DNA of 64,000 nucleotides from Tetracentron sinense (taxonomy: Eukaryota > Streptophyta > Magnoliopsida > Trochodendrales > Trochodendraceae): positions 55,426,627 to 55,490,626 of the forward strand of contig CM026554.1 in NCBI GenBank assembly GCA_015143295.1. Reading direction: 5' to 3'. The translations under genes and the position numbers were made by a program. Shown piece after piece: positions 11,181 to 22,370 of this stretch (its first letter is position 1; the number at the start of each line of letters is the position of its first letter). The notes below the pieces were generated by a model. It ran no database searches. It was not told the origin of the DNA and saw only the letters and a program-made list of their open reading frames with translations.

Positions 11181-11516
11181 AAGACTACCATCTTTTTCAA
11201 TTTCCCAAATTCAGACAGGGATCATTCCTCTTTTTTGTAGTTATGATTTTTATTATGGCTCATATTTTTGCTAAGATGTCTTTTCATAAAGAATTAGAGA
11301 ATAGTATCTTCTTATTATTTAAATCTTTAATTGAGGAGGTTTCTTATTAAGAAATTGAGAATCAAAAGGAATTGAATGGTGAGTTAAGATTGTATGACAT
11401 ACAATTAGATTCTTATTTGGTAAGTTGATCTTCTAAGGCTTCTAGTGAAGTAAGGCATATTTTAATCTAGTTGCTGAATCAGATCGTGCAAGGAGGGGAG
11501 ATTTCATATTTAACAT

Positions 11517-12580
11517 CATGGTTGTCAAGGCTACTAGGCGACTTGGCAAAAAACCACATGGACGCTTGAGGCACCCAAGGCATTACCTGATGTAGAAACC
11601 CCCAATATCAAATCTATGATGCATTTCCTTGAATAAGGGCCCCTGCAATTCAAATTGCAAAATCTTCAAGAAGCACTTTGAAAGAACCATCATTGGAGAC
11701 AATTCTAGGAATAAGAAAGGAGGATTTCAAGCGTTGGGAATTAAAAAATGGATCAATAAAAAAACAAAGTCTACAATAACTATAGAAATGGGGGAGAGGG
11801 GGATAAAAAATAGAAAGAACCTACAGTTTATAGTGAGAGAGAGAGAGAGAGAGAGGGGGAGTGTAGGACTGAATAGAAAATAGCCCAACAGTCAATCTGA
11901 CACCAAACCGGGGAGAGAGGAGAGGGGGGAGAGGGAGAGGTCGAAACTTTTACGCTCCTTTCTTATTTCTTCCTTCTCGATTATACTAAAGAAAAGTAAT
12001 AAAAATATATAATAAATAAATTATATAATTATAGGGCATGCAATTATTTAAATTGTAAAAGTCTCCTTTAAATACGAGTTCATGAGAGTTTTGGGGGTTT
12101 CAATAAGAATTTGAGACATTTAAATGATTTTTTGTTATTATTGGGTTGCCTGAGTCCAGCTCTATACCTGTTCCCCTAGGCAACGCCTTTAAAAATAATG
12201 TAAAAAATGGATGGGGACTATATTGTCCACCCAACAAAGGGAGAGAAAGACCAAATTGTCTACCCATTGAGCGAGAGAGATGACAGGTTAACATGAGAGA
12301 AACATACTTAACACCATTCGTCTCTTTTTTCTTCTATCTGCAAAACTTTTTTTGTTGGTATACAAACTCTAACTCTCATATTATGTGATAAAATACAAGC
12401 AAACTTTTTATTTATCAAACTAAAATATTAAAATAAAATATATTTTGTTATCCTTAAACAATAATAATATTACATATATCATGTTTTTAATAATGACTGT
12501 GTAGGCGGCCAGTCGTTTGAACCCAACAAAGCGCCTAGTCACCTAGGTGATCACTTGAAGCGACACCTTTAATAACTATG
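11517..12580. mobile_element. Non-autonomous hAT-like element (CATGGTTGTCAAGG type)
   Basis: The left end is CATGGTTGTCAAGGC and the right end, read inverted, is CATAGTTATTAAAGG. The subterminal parts share CTAGGCG and CACCTAGG motifs. Candidate 8 bp duplications are TTTAACAT (11509-11516) and TTCACCAT (12581-12588), 6 of 8 matching. The interior includes a (GA)n run near 11838-11854 and no protein domain. The imperfect ends suggest an old insertion. Confidence 0.7.
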
Positions 12581-12960
12581 TTCACCATATTACAATTCTT
12601 GGAAACAAAAATTACCGTACTTGGTTTACTTTGCATACAACCCTCCTATAAGAAGATAATTAAATTTGTGAAATCAATCATAGTATAGCTAGACAACTAA
12701 AAGCTATGATCAACTAGATCTGTGGGATATGGGTTGGATAAATGTGTGGGCTAGAATTCCTATGTTGTTCTAAGCTTGTGTTTAGTGGATCGTATGCATC
12801 CCCCTCCCCCCTTTGGAAGAAAAGGTATGGGTTCGACGAGTTTGAAGCTTGGTATTAGTCATACAGGTCTAGATCGAGTTGTCAAAGATTTTTAATTTTG
12901 ATCCACGTACAACTCGAAACATCTTATTTATTTCACCAAATAATTTAGGTGATGTAAAAC
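12581..12960. other. Unassigned spacer
   Basis: AT-rich sequence between a hAT-like element and the decayed minus-strand copia. I see no supported feature. Confidence 0.4.
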
Positions 12961-12973
12961 TTAGTTAACTTGT

Positions 12974-13159
12974 CTATCTCCAATCTCTTCTCTTGGCTAC
13001 TAGAGAAAATGCTTCCTGATGATCAATCCCATAAGTTTGAATAAATTTCTTAGCTGCAAGCCTTGCCTTGTACTTTTTTATGGATCCATCTGACTCGTGT
13101 TTTACTGTAAAGACTGATTTGTATTCCACTGGCTCTTTTTCCCTTGGCAAGTCCACCAA
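12974..13159 (-). pseudogene. copia RT, N-terminal fragment
   Basis: The minus-strand frame contains VDLPREKEPV, FTVKHESDGSIKKYKARLA and FIQTYGIDHQEAFSLVAK. These correspond to the standard copia RT opening (usually WVFTVKY...KARLVAKGFTQ...YQETFAPVAK). The frame ends after VAKR, and no later RT motif such as YVDD follows, so the element is truncated here. Confidence 0.85.
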
Positions 13160-13689
13160 AACCTAGGTGGCATTTTCTTATAATATCCTTCATTTCTTCA
13201 CAAATTGTTCTTTCAATGTAGGATGACATAAGGCATATGCAAAGGCAAAGGCAAAGGAGCATAAAAAAAACATAAGCAGCAAAGGCACGATATGCTAGAG
13301 ATAATGAGCAATTAGACACAAAATTAGGGATGGGATGATGAGTACATGTGTGAACCACCTTACGAATATCAATGGGAAGATTCAAATCAACAACTACATG
13401 AGGGACGAGAGTAGCAGAGGAGTTAACAGGATCACAAGAGGTCTCTTGGAAGGGAGCCTCAGTGGTAATGGGCTCGTTTGCCTATTAACTCTTTGTAGAT
13501 AAATATGCGATCTCCTTACATCAAACTCACAGGGTGGAATAGAAATAGGAAAAAGAAAATAATGACAGAAGAAAAGGGGAGGAGTCTTCCCAGAAGAAAA
13601 GGGGACAAACTCAAGGAAGGTGACATCAATAGGAATTAGGAAAAAAAAACTTTTTACGAGATGGAAACACTTATAACCTTATTATTGCG

Positions 13690-14340
13690 GAGAGTACCCA
13701 ATAAAAACAAACTTTTGCTTCTATGAGACTTTGGAACATGAATATAACAATTGCACCCAAAACACCTTGGGAGGACTAGTAAAACTGAGCTGGATCTGAG
13801 AAGTAGGATTGTAAACCCCCAATATTTATATTCATCCCTATTGTCAGAATGAAGGACCTTGATTATAAATTAAGGTTCTAACCATTCAATGAAAGGTTTT
13901 AAACACGAAAAAAAAACTATCTTAGCTTTCAATAGATACACTCATATAACACGCGAACCAAACAAAAGAGACTGTAGGAGGTCCCACATCAGAATGCACA
14001 ATGTTAAAAGGAGAAGTACAATGATGTGCATTAGATGGATAAGAAATGCAACTTCATTTAGCAAGCTCACATGTTTCACAATGCAGATTGAAAATAGAGG
14101 ATCAGATACCAAATGATAAAACATTCGCTTCAATAACAAAAAAGAAAGATAACCTAAATGATGATGCCTACACATTAACTGTTCTACACTAATGCTATGG
14201 TTGCTTGTAATGAATTGGTGAGCTTGAAAAATTGGAGGTGATAAGAGTATCCAACAAGTAGAGACCACTTTCCTCGTGACGATTGCCGGGATTGGTGAGC
14301 TTGAAAAATTGGAGGTGAAAAGAGTATCCAACAAGTAGAG
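13690..14340 (-). pseudogene. copia integrase region, degenerate
   Basis: On the minus strand, near 14059-14095, a CETCELAK-type zinc motif can be read across a frame change. VHSDVGPP appears near 13977-14002, matching the first catalytic aspartate region. No uninterrupted reading frame remains. The same order and the same local duplications occur near 62870-63250. Confidence 0.75.
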
Positions 14341-14365
14341 ATCACTTTACTCATGACCACTTGCA
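14213..14365. repeat. ~78 bp tandem duplication in copia pol, shared with the 63 kb copy
   Basis: Two units start at the ATTGGTGAGCTTGAAAAATT motifs at about 14214 and 14291. The same duplication occurs at about 63105 and 63182, so it predates the split of the two copies. Confidence 0.85.
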
Positions 14366-14555
14366 ATCGTCATTTCTTGTCACCAAGTTCTGAATGGGTG
14401 GGAAAGAACGTGACAATAAAATTCAAAGATTTGGAAAAACTACTAACAAAAAAGAGGCTAGTAGGATAGTTTAGAAGATGAAGAATAAAATTCAAAGATG
14501 GAAAGGGTACAACACACACTACCATTTCCAAAAATGGAAGAAAAGGTACCATCAA

Positions 14556-14829
14556 CAATCTTAACTTTGTTCCTCCGCGAACAGATATGATACGAGAACA
14601 AAATTGTAGACATATCAGTCATGTGATAAGATGCTCCTAAATCCATAATCCAATATGAGGAACAATTATATAGAAAATCAAGGGTGATGTACCAATCTTA
14701 ACTTTGTTCCTCCCCGAAACAAATATGATACGAGAACAAAATTGTAGGCATATCAGTCATGTATCAGATGCCCCTAAATCCATAATCCAGTATGAGGAAC
14801 AATTATATAGAAAATTGAGGGTCATGTAC
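14556..14829. repeat. 137 bp tandem duplication private to this copia copy
   Basis: Units begin at CAATCTTAACTTTGTTCCTC near 14556 and 14693 and cover the protease region (minus-strand MDLGASYHMT). The sister element has this stretch only once, near 63435-63570. Confidence 0.85.
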
Positions 14830-15023
14830 CTGTGTGGGCCAAGTTCAAAGTAGTGGCAACAAATGGTGTCCTTCAAGCTATGACATAAGGCGTCTAATGG
14901 CATCATGCTCAGCACAAGAAAAAAAGATTAGCTTACTACCATCAACGCTAGTACCGGGGGGATTCTTCTTAACCACGTGAGGAGAAGGTGCGGAGATCGC
15001 AAGGATCGATCCAAGAGAAGTTA

Positions 15024-15870
15024 CTATATTGGCACTAAAGCCACCATTGGAACATGCTCTTCCTCACTATGAACGACCATGTAAATTCCAGCAAGTTCTC
15101 TTAGTATGGCGGGAACAACCACAATGTTCACAATGCAGTTTATCTCAATCCTCCCTTGAGACTCTAGTGCCTCAACCAATCTGCCACCTCTTCTACCACA
15201 TTTGACCTCTATCGTAGAAACAATGACTGACTTCTCATTAGATGGTGGTGGTTGAAACATAGCAGTCCTCGTGCCCTCATCACTTTGTAGGTAAGCATGC
15301 ACGTAGTTGAGAGAGGTAAGTGACTCCCTTAATACCTGAATTCGTGTATGTTCATAATTAGGATTTAAACCGGAAAGTAACTCAAAGATATGATCTCTCT
15401 CCAATAACTTCTTGAATTTCAATGCATAAGTAGGACAATCGGGCTGGAAATCCTTGTAGTGATTCAACTCTTCCCACATTCTACGACAAGAAGATACCAG
15501 CCAAAGTCAGATCTCCCTGTCGGGTATGCAATGTACTCTGTTGTAACTGGTAGATCCTAGTTGAATTCCTCACTCGGATATAAGTTTGAGCAACATCATA
15601 GATCTCTTTGGCAGTCCTTAAAAACAAAAGGCTGCTACTAATATCTTGCTACATACACTGTCACTGTAGGAGCCAAGACATTAGAATAGAGTTATCAGCA
15701 TCCCATTTGTCATAAGATGGGTCAGTAGGATTTGGTGTAGACACGACCATTTAGACACTCATCTTGCTCTTTCCTTTAATAAAAGAATAGCTAATTGTGA
15801 CAGATTTGGACTGCCCACTTAAAGTTTCTATTTGCATTGGGGATAGGGACCCTCACTTAACATGTGAAAT
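15024..15870 (-). pseudogene. copia gag with zinc knuckle
   Basis: The minus strand reads a gag chain: YDKWDADNSILMSWLL (near 15720), TAKEIYDVAQTYIRV (near 15600), RIYQLQQSTLHTRQGDL (near 15530), then an open frame from 15479 with MWEELNHYKDF and FELLSGLNPNYEHTRIQVL. A zinc knuckle of the form CEHCGC...HTKRTCW spans about 15078-15141 across a frame change. Stops occur near 15660 and 15485. The fold is that of the copia gag domain often labelled UBN2. Confidence 0.85.
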
Positions 15871-16509
15871 TACCAAATTATAGGGGATGGTCCAAAATCC
15901 TTTCAATTACCAACTAGAGAGAACAAAGTCACCAAGACTCTTTCACACCAGCATCAAATGGTGTTGTAAAGACAAAAACCAAGTAGCACTACCAGGGTTC
16001 TTCACAACGAAGTTCAACCTAGCCAATTTCATACAATACTCAAGCATACACTAACACTGCACAGCTTCTTTTTCACCCAAAAAGACCAAAACCTAGATGT
16101 TTGAGTAGAAAAACAGAACCTCACGAAGCTTCAGATCTCAATAGTTTTCCAAAAAAACCATTTCCAACAAATTTGTTTCAAAAAAACAGTCCACCCTTAA
16201 TGTAAATCTATCAACAAAAATATCCTTTAGGAGATAGGTATTAGGATTTGTCAAAAACAGGTTTTTTGAATAAATTTTCAGCCCTTTTTTAAAAGAAACC
16301 TCACTAAACATTCAACATTGATCCAAATATAACATGGGATTAGATTCGAAAAAATAATACTAATCAAGGTCTTACCAAACACTACGGGACAGTTGACAAT
16401 GCGACGGCTCCTGACTTAAGCTGTACAGCCTGATGACGTCAGGTGTGGCTCCTTTGCATCTTAAACTCATAAGATTTTAGTAACCGGACCACTAGAATTT
16501 GTTTTGCTA

Positions 16510-16840
16510 TCAAACCAAGTAATTTTGTATAGATTAGGGTTAGGGTTTGTGGAAGAAGAAGACTGACAAAAAGAAGAGAAAAAGGAAAAGAGAGCAAGCA
16601 ATCCTCTTAAGCCTCTCTCACTTTTCTTTAAAGACTTCGAACTATATCTCTCTCCAAAAAAAAAAAAAACTATATCCGCAAATGACATATTGACATATAT
16701 ACCCTTACGACATTAAGACAAGTATAAACCAATAATTCAATATACGTGCACTCCATGGGGTTGCATGTTGTTTTAAAAGGACTGCTATTATCCATATTGA
16801 TAAACACGATTTCGGGACACGAATGTGTGCTTGTTTGACA
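16510..16840 (-). repeat. Candidate 5' LTR of the decayed minus-strand copia
   Basis: On the minus strand this begins TGTCAAACAAGC and ends in a CT-rich leader with AAACCCTAACCCTAATC, followed by TTGGTTTGATAGC, a weak match to the usual TTGGTATCAGAGC primer site. No partner LTR is present, so the boundaries are inferred. The first unit of the next tandem duplication starts exactly at its outer edge. Confidence 0.45.
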
Positions 16841-17615
16841 TTTTTATTTTCTTAATTCATGGTTTCCAGATTTCAAAGTAATGCTGGTCTACTCAACATA
16901 CGATTAATGCTAGCTCCATTTTCTTGAAAAGTTACTTTAAGTGAGGGAGAGACATGTGTTAATTTCTTCTATTCAACAGCAACTCTTAAAAGGAAGTGAA
17001 GCTAGCATTACCCATCAACATATGGGAACATTAATGGCCAGCAAATGGAAGCTCTTCACCTTGGATTTAATCTATCTTCATGCCCTATTCAGTAAATTGG
17101 AAGCTCTTCACCTTGGATGTAATCTACCTTCATGCCCTAGAATTAAAAGCTTCCCTAAAAGGTATACAAATGCACTAGGTGGTGTTTGGCATCATTCCAA
17201 ATCATAAACCGATTCTAAAAACGAATAACTCGCGACATTTTTATTTTCTTAATTCATGGTTTTAAGATTTCAAAGTAATGCTGGTCTACTCAACATACGA
17301 GTAATGCTAGCTCCACTTTCTTGAAAAGTCACTTTAAGTGAGGGAGAGATGTGTGTTAATTTCTTCTATTCAACATTCCAACTTTCCGACCAGCAACTCT
17401 TAAAAGAAAGTGGAGCTAGCATTATCCATCAACATATCCGAACATTAATGGCCAGCAATTTGGGAACATTAATGGCCAGCAAATTGGAAGCTCTTCACCT
17501 TGGATGTAATCTACCTTCATGCCCTAGACTTAAAAGCTTCCCTAGAAGGTATACAAATGCACTAGGTGGTGTTTGGCATCATTCCAAATCAGAAACTGAT
17601 TCTAAAAATGGATAA
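16839..17615. repeat. ~390 bp tandem duplication
   Basis: Unit 1 (16839-17235) and unit 2 (17236 onward) both start CATTTTTATTTTCTTAATTC and share CAAAGTAATGCTGGTCTAC, TTAATGGCCAGCAA and TGGAAGCTCTTCACCTTGG. Unit 1 ends 57 bp into the inverted-repeat element that is complete in unit 2. The junction is therefore inside that element, and the duplication followed its insertion. The short ATG frames in both units are copies of each other and not genes. Confidence 0.88.
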
Positions 17616-17822
17616 CTCGTGAATAGGATTCTCCCTTTTAATGCTCGAATTTTTGTATTTATCAGCCCAAGAGAAATCATTTCGTTCCCTAAGGAGGTAT
17701 AACTTTTTTTTGTTCCTTAAAAACTGTTCCGATTGCGAAAGAAACGCGCAATAAGCCAATAACAAATGTGTTCCCAAAAACGGAACAATAAATTGTTTCG
17801 TGGGAGGGATACCAAACACCCC
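17566..17822. mobile_element. MITE with GGGGTGTTTGG-type ends
   Basis: The left end is GTGGTGTTTGGCATC and the right end inverted is GGGGTGTTTGGTATC. CTAG flanks both sides (17562-17565, 17823-17826). The duplicated segment at 19910 has the empty form ACTAGTGGAGGTTCTTGGGC, confirming an insertion of 257 bp. The ends resemble PIF/Harbinger (Tourist-like) MITEs, whose usual 3 bp duplication could be the TAG within CTAG; class is uncertain. A 57 bp 5' remnant lies at 17179-17235. Confidence 0.8.
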
Positions 17823-17994
17823 CTAGTGGATGTTATTGGGCATATTAGCAAGTACAAAGGCTACATCTTTGAGATTAGGTAGCAATCAATCGAGTTTACT
17901 TCTAACACGTGTGCACTACCGCTATATATACCATACCAATGGTGTGAGCAAGATGACATTGATATACCTTCGTCCCTATCAAGAAGTCACTGCA

Positions 17995-18345
17995 ATCATA
18001 TATAGTAACAGAATTCTCCAAATTTTTAAAAAAATTGAGAATTAGTCGCGAATTTTAGGTGTACCGAATTATTCACGAATCTTATGTTTGCCGAATTATT
18101 CATGGATTTTGCAAATTATTCCCGAATTTCGTGAATTATTCGTAAATTTTGTAATAATTCGTTTATTTCATAAAGTAAACTGTTTAACTTGTATATTATC
18201 TAATCAAATTGTTGGATATATTTTTATAATTATTATTTTGTTCGCAGATATTTATCGGATTTTTCTGAATTTTTCCAAACTTGTTCGTTGTCAAATTATT
18301 CCCAAACCGACATTGCCACTATGACTGTAGCTAACTCCTCACCTT
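17995..18345. mobile_element. Inserted segment absent from duplicate B, class unknown
   Basis: Copy B joins CTATCAAGA directly to GTATTCTTCTGC. In copy A about 350 bp intervene, rich in GAATTATTC motifs. No clear terminal inverted repeat or duplication was found; TCACTGCA / TGACTGTA near the edges is a weak candidate. It may be a decayed hAT-like insertion. Confidence 0.35.
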
Positions 18346-19199
18346 CTTTTGAGAGTGTTATTCTGCAAGATGACATTGACTAGCAATGACGAGCCTATTT
18401 ATTGTACTGGGAAGAGGGAGAAAAATTGAGAGAAAAGAATGAGGAGAGGGAGGAAATATAAGCAAAAAATTATAGGTGAGACATGCCATACACAAAAAAA
18501 GAAATAATTGTTACTTAATATTCTACAAGGGCAGCTACTAACCAAAAGAGATAAAAGGAAATGTAAAAAAACGGGAGAGAAAAACCTTATACAAAAAAAA
18601 GTAGAGTAGAAAATTTTAGGTGGGACTGCCTCTTAAATAAGTTTTTTTTTTTAATATGAAGTGTTTTTCTACATCAAGTTGTCATAGTTCGGGTTTATCG
18701 TGTACATGTGAACACATTTTTTAACCAAATTCGACGTCTGTGTAGATTGACCTTGTGTCCTCATCTTCGAAGTCTTGGCAACCTTTTTACATCTAGTGGT
18801 GATTTCTTACCATTCAAAGACTATATGGTCGAGTTTTCTCAAGTTTAGGATTGTTTAAAACCCCAATATCAAATTTGTATTTTGTTGATTTCTTTCAATT
18901 AGAGATGTATCAGTCCTAAATATCATATGCATTTCGATTTTTCAATCTAAGGTAGCTATCCATATTGCATCTAACGTCATCCACCCGAAAGATACTAACA
19001 CATAGAAGTTGATATTTACTTCATTTGGGAGGAGATCACATTCAAGCCTATCTCTATCCTATATATACATACTACTTGTCAAGTAATCAAAATCTTTACT
19101 CGAGGGTGGGCCTTCTCGTCTTCGAGAGCAATTGGTCAAGTCGGGCGTGGTTGATATATATGCTCCAGCTTGAGGGCTTTCATAGTCTCTAATCATATA

Positions 19200-19874
19200 G
19201 TAGCTCTTTTGTTAGTGAGTCAAGTTCTAATGGCATAATTGTAATATTAGTTATTTAATCTGGTATAAGTAGGTAGTGATTCTACCTCCCCTAAACTCTT
19301 CTTCTTCCTTCCTTCCCAACTCTAACCCTAAATGTAAAACAATAGAATTAGTTTAAGGCAATTTATAGTTTTATATTATGATAATTAGGTTACGTACATG
19401 ACCTCATAACCATGTATCACACTATTATCTCACCAACTCACCAATCTGAACTATTGAATAGGTAGATTATATTTTAGATTGACTATCACTCATACTAGAT
19501 CATCTCAACCATACTATGCATATCTCTAAATTCTCTCGAATGAATGGTCAACTACATGCATATATAAATAACAAGCCTTTAGAAATCTTAATCTACTACA
19601 TAATTTAAAGAAATAAGACTCTCATATTTCATCTCCAAACTCCAATCCTTGGAATCCTACAAGTGCTAACGTGGCACCTTCTAAAAAGAGTAATTTTAGG
19701 GGATTGTGATATGAGTGATAGAGAGAGAATGTAGAGATGTATTGATTAATTGGAAGGATTTTAGGAATTATGATAATAGGAATAGAGAGAGAATGTAGAT
19801 ACGTATTGATCCATTTGAAGGATTTTAAGATATTGTGATTAGAGGGATAGAGAAAAGAGGAATAGAGAGAGAAT
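19200..19874. other. Spacer after the copia tail
   Basis: Sequence at 19200-19340 has a CT-rich stretch ending CTAACCCTAAATG that could be the LTR of the copia whose tail precedes it, but no partner LTR is seen. The rest, to 19874, is AT-rich with short GATAGAGAGAGAATGTAGA repeats near 19718, 19780 and 19860. Confidence 0.4.
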
Positions 19875-21037
19875 CTACCTTCATGCCCTAGACTTAAATC
19901 TTCCCTATAAGGGATACAAATGTACTAGTGGAGGTTCTTGGGCATGTTAACAAGTACATGGGCTACATCATTGCGAATGAGTAGCACTCAATCGTGTTTA
20001 CTTCTAACATGTGTGTGCACTACCACTATACCCTAGTAATGGAGTGTTCAAGATGACATTGAAATACCTAAGTCCGCTATCAAGAGTATTCTTCTGCAAG
20101 ATGATTTTGACTAGCAATGGTGTGACTATTTTACTGTAATGGGGAGAGGAAGAAAAAGGGAGATAAAAGAATGAGGAGATGGAGGAAATATAAACAAATA
20201 ATTATAGGTGGGACCCACCTTACAAAAAATGATGAGAAATTTTTAATACTATATTAGGAAAGTTTCTAACCAAAAGAAACAATAAATATAAAAAAATTAC
20301 GGATGCGACCCACCATACAGAATAAATGAATAATTGTTTTTAATATTTTAGAAGGGCAACTACTAACCAAAAGAGATAAGAGGAAATGTATAAAAAGAAA
20401 AAGTGATACACCTTATACAAAAAAAAGGTAGAGATGAAAATTTTAGGTGGGACCCGCCCCTTAAATCAGTTATTTTAAATATGAAGTGTTTTTCTGAATC
20501 GGGGTTGTCATAGTTTCGGGTTGATCGTGTACATGTGACCAGATTTTTAAACCAAATTCAACATCAATGTTGATTAATGTTGTGTCCTCGTTCTAAGAAG
20601 GGTATCGTTTCGAAGTACTGACAACCTTTTTGCATTTAGTGGTGATTTCTCACCATTCGAAGACTACATGCTCGAGTTTTCTCAACTTTTGGATTGCTTA
20701 AATCCCTAATATCAAAATTGTATTTTGTTGATTTCTTTCAATTGGAGATGTATTAGTCCTCAATATCATATGCATTTGGCGAGTTTTTCGATATAAGGTA
20801 GCTATCGATATTGCATCTAACGTTAACAAAACATAGAAGTTGATATTTACTTTGTTTGGGAGAAGATCACGTTTAGACATATCTCTATCCTGTATAAACA
20901 TACCACTTGGCAGGTAATCAAAAGCTTTACTACGGCTCTAGGGTGGGCCTTCTCGTCTTTAGGAGCAATTGGTCAAGTCGGGTGTGGTTGATATATATGT
21001 TCCAGCTCGAGGGCTTTCAAAGTCTCTAGCCATATTG
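19875..21037. repeat. Segmental duplication, copy B
   Basis: Counterpart of 17508-19195, lacking the two insertions found there. It ends in the same copia tail: GGTCAAGTCGGGTGTGGTTG near 20970, then CCAGCTCGAGGGCTTTC. The minus-strand frame at 20698-20901 is a chance frame within it. Confidence 0.85.
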
Positions 21038-21645
21038 GATACTAGGTATTAAACTATCCCTACTATCGTGGAACCCATTTTCAAGGGTTTGTCGAATCCG
21101 ACACGTTGTATCTCTATCATATTCTAATACCGATGTCTATCTGTGGAACCTAGCTTGGAAGTAAGTTGAATAGACACTAGCAAAATTTATTTTCTTTTTT
21201 TTCCTTAAAAAGAAATATTTGTCCCCTAACATTCTTGCAATTTCCTTAAAACAAGAACTGAAATACCCTAACAAACTAATTTCACAAATAACCATTGTGG
21301 AAATTGTTTCATCCTTCATTCCTACCTAATATTTGATTATATGTATTCATCAAAACCACAAAAGACCTTTGGTACCACATTTCTCAACCAAAAGCGTACA
21401 AAGGTATAATAGAGTAAGAGCACAGATAACTGCAATAACTAGGCTAACATTAGGTCGAAGATCATGAAGGATAGCTCTCCCACCTTAGCCAAAAGAAAAA
21501 AAATAGATATAAATGAATTTTTTTTTTAAAGGAGGAATGATAACATTCCCAATACGTGTGATGGAATCAAATTTAATCCCATCGCAAGTATATGATATAC
21601 TTAGGCATTTGATGATAACAACAAAAAATTAAATCAGTTCCTAAT
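21038..21645. other. Unassigned AT-rich spacer
   Basis: No gene, terminal repeat or RNA structure is supported here. Confidence 0.4.
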
Positions 21646-21735
21646 ATGCCACAAGTAACATGCGAATAGGAAGGGCCTAAACAAGATGACATGCCACAAG
21701 TAACATGCGAATAGGAAGGGCCTAAACAAGATGAC
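21646..21735. repeat. Perfect 45 bp tandem duplication
   Basis: Two identical adjacent 45 bp units begin ATGCCACAAGTAACATGCG at 21646 and 21691. No mismatch is visible, so it is recent or an assembly artefact. Confidence 0.95.
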
Positions 21736-21764
21736 AAGTAGCTAACTACTAGGGGAAGACAAAA

Positions 21765-22370
21765 CTAGGGGCGCACTCAAGCCAAGCTGTGCTCATCAAC
21801 TCGACTCATTTGAGTCAAGCTCAAGCTGTCATATCAGGCTTAAATGAATCAAGCCAAATTTTTATTTGAGCTTGAATGTTTAAACAAGCCAAGCTCGAGC
21901 CCCTGCTTGATTTGCCTCAACTCGTTTATGGCTCAGTTTGATTTGAGCTTCGCTTGACATAAAATTACATATATATATAATTTTTGTGTATTATATTATT
22001 ATATGATAATTATTTTTAACTTTCTTTATTATAATTTATAGGACTTCTTATCCTATAATAGATAAGTTTAAGAAATAAAAACGAAAGAAAGTTGGTAAAT
22101 TGAATGAAAAAAATCCTGACTAACTCTCCTCTCTAAACAAAAAACTACCCTCTAGTCTTATTTTTGTGTATATTTATATTCATTTTATGTAGTTTTTTTG
22201 TAATGAAAATAATAAATACTTTTGCTAATAATTAGTGACCAAAATAACCATGTGATTCATGTTTGAGCCAACCCGAGCTAAGCTCGGCCTAAATCAAAGT
22301 TCGAGCTCAAGTGGAGCTTGAACTCAGTCAAGCTTTTTCAAGCCAAACTCGAATACAGGTCTAAAGCTCA
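21765..22370. mobile_element. Probable diverged hAT-like element (GAGCTCGAG-rich)
   Basis: It starts near TAGGGGCGCACTCAAGCC and ends near CTCGAATACAGGTCTA. The ends are weakly inverted, and both subterminal regions are rich in AGCTCGAG/AAGCTCAAG motifs like the element at 9078-9599. No convincing 8 bp duplication is found. Confidence 0.5.

Larger units (their letters stand above)
12961..16840 (-). mobile_element. Decayed minus-strand Ty1/copia element
   Basis: Read on the minus strand, the order from high to low coordinate is a candidate 5' LTR (16510-16840), gag (about 15870-15024), zinc knuckle, protease, integrase (about 14340-13690) and the start of RT (13159-12974). The RT C-terminal part, RNase H and the 3' LTR are missing. 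It matches 61894-64000 over gag, protease and integrase. Many stops and frameshifts are present, plus two internal tandem duplications. Confidence 0.85.
17508..19195. repeat. Segmental duplication, copy A (contains a copia 3' tail)
   Basis: This segment aligns in order with 19875-21037: CTACCTTCATGCCCTAGACT, TTTACTTCTAACA, AAGATGACATTGA, ATGAAGTGTTTTTCT, TGTCATAGTT and GGTGGGCCTTCTCGTCTT. Near the right end the plus strand reads RLREQLVKSGVVDIYAPA and then a stop, which is the C-terminal tail of a copia polyprotein. Copy A carries the 257 bp MITE and a further ~350 bp segment (about 17995-18345) absent from copy B. Confidence 0.85.

Noticed and set aside
16941..17615. Two similar 88-residue plus-strand frames suggesting a small gene family
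   Set aside because: They are copies created by the tandem duplication and end inside a MITE; no protein signature.
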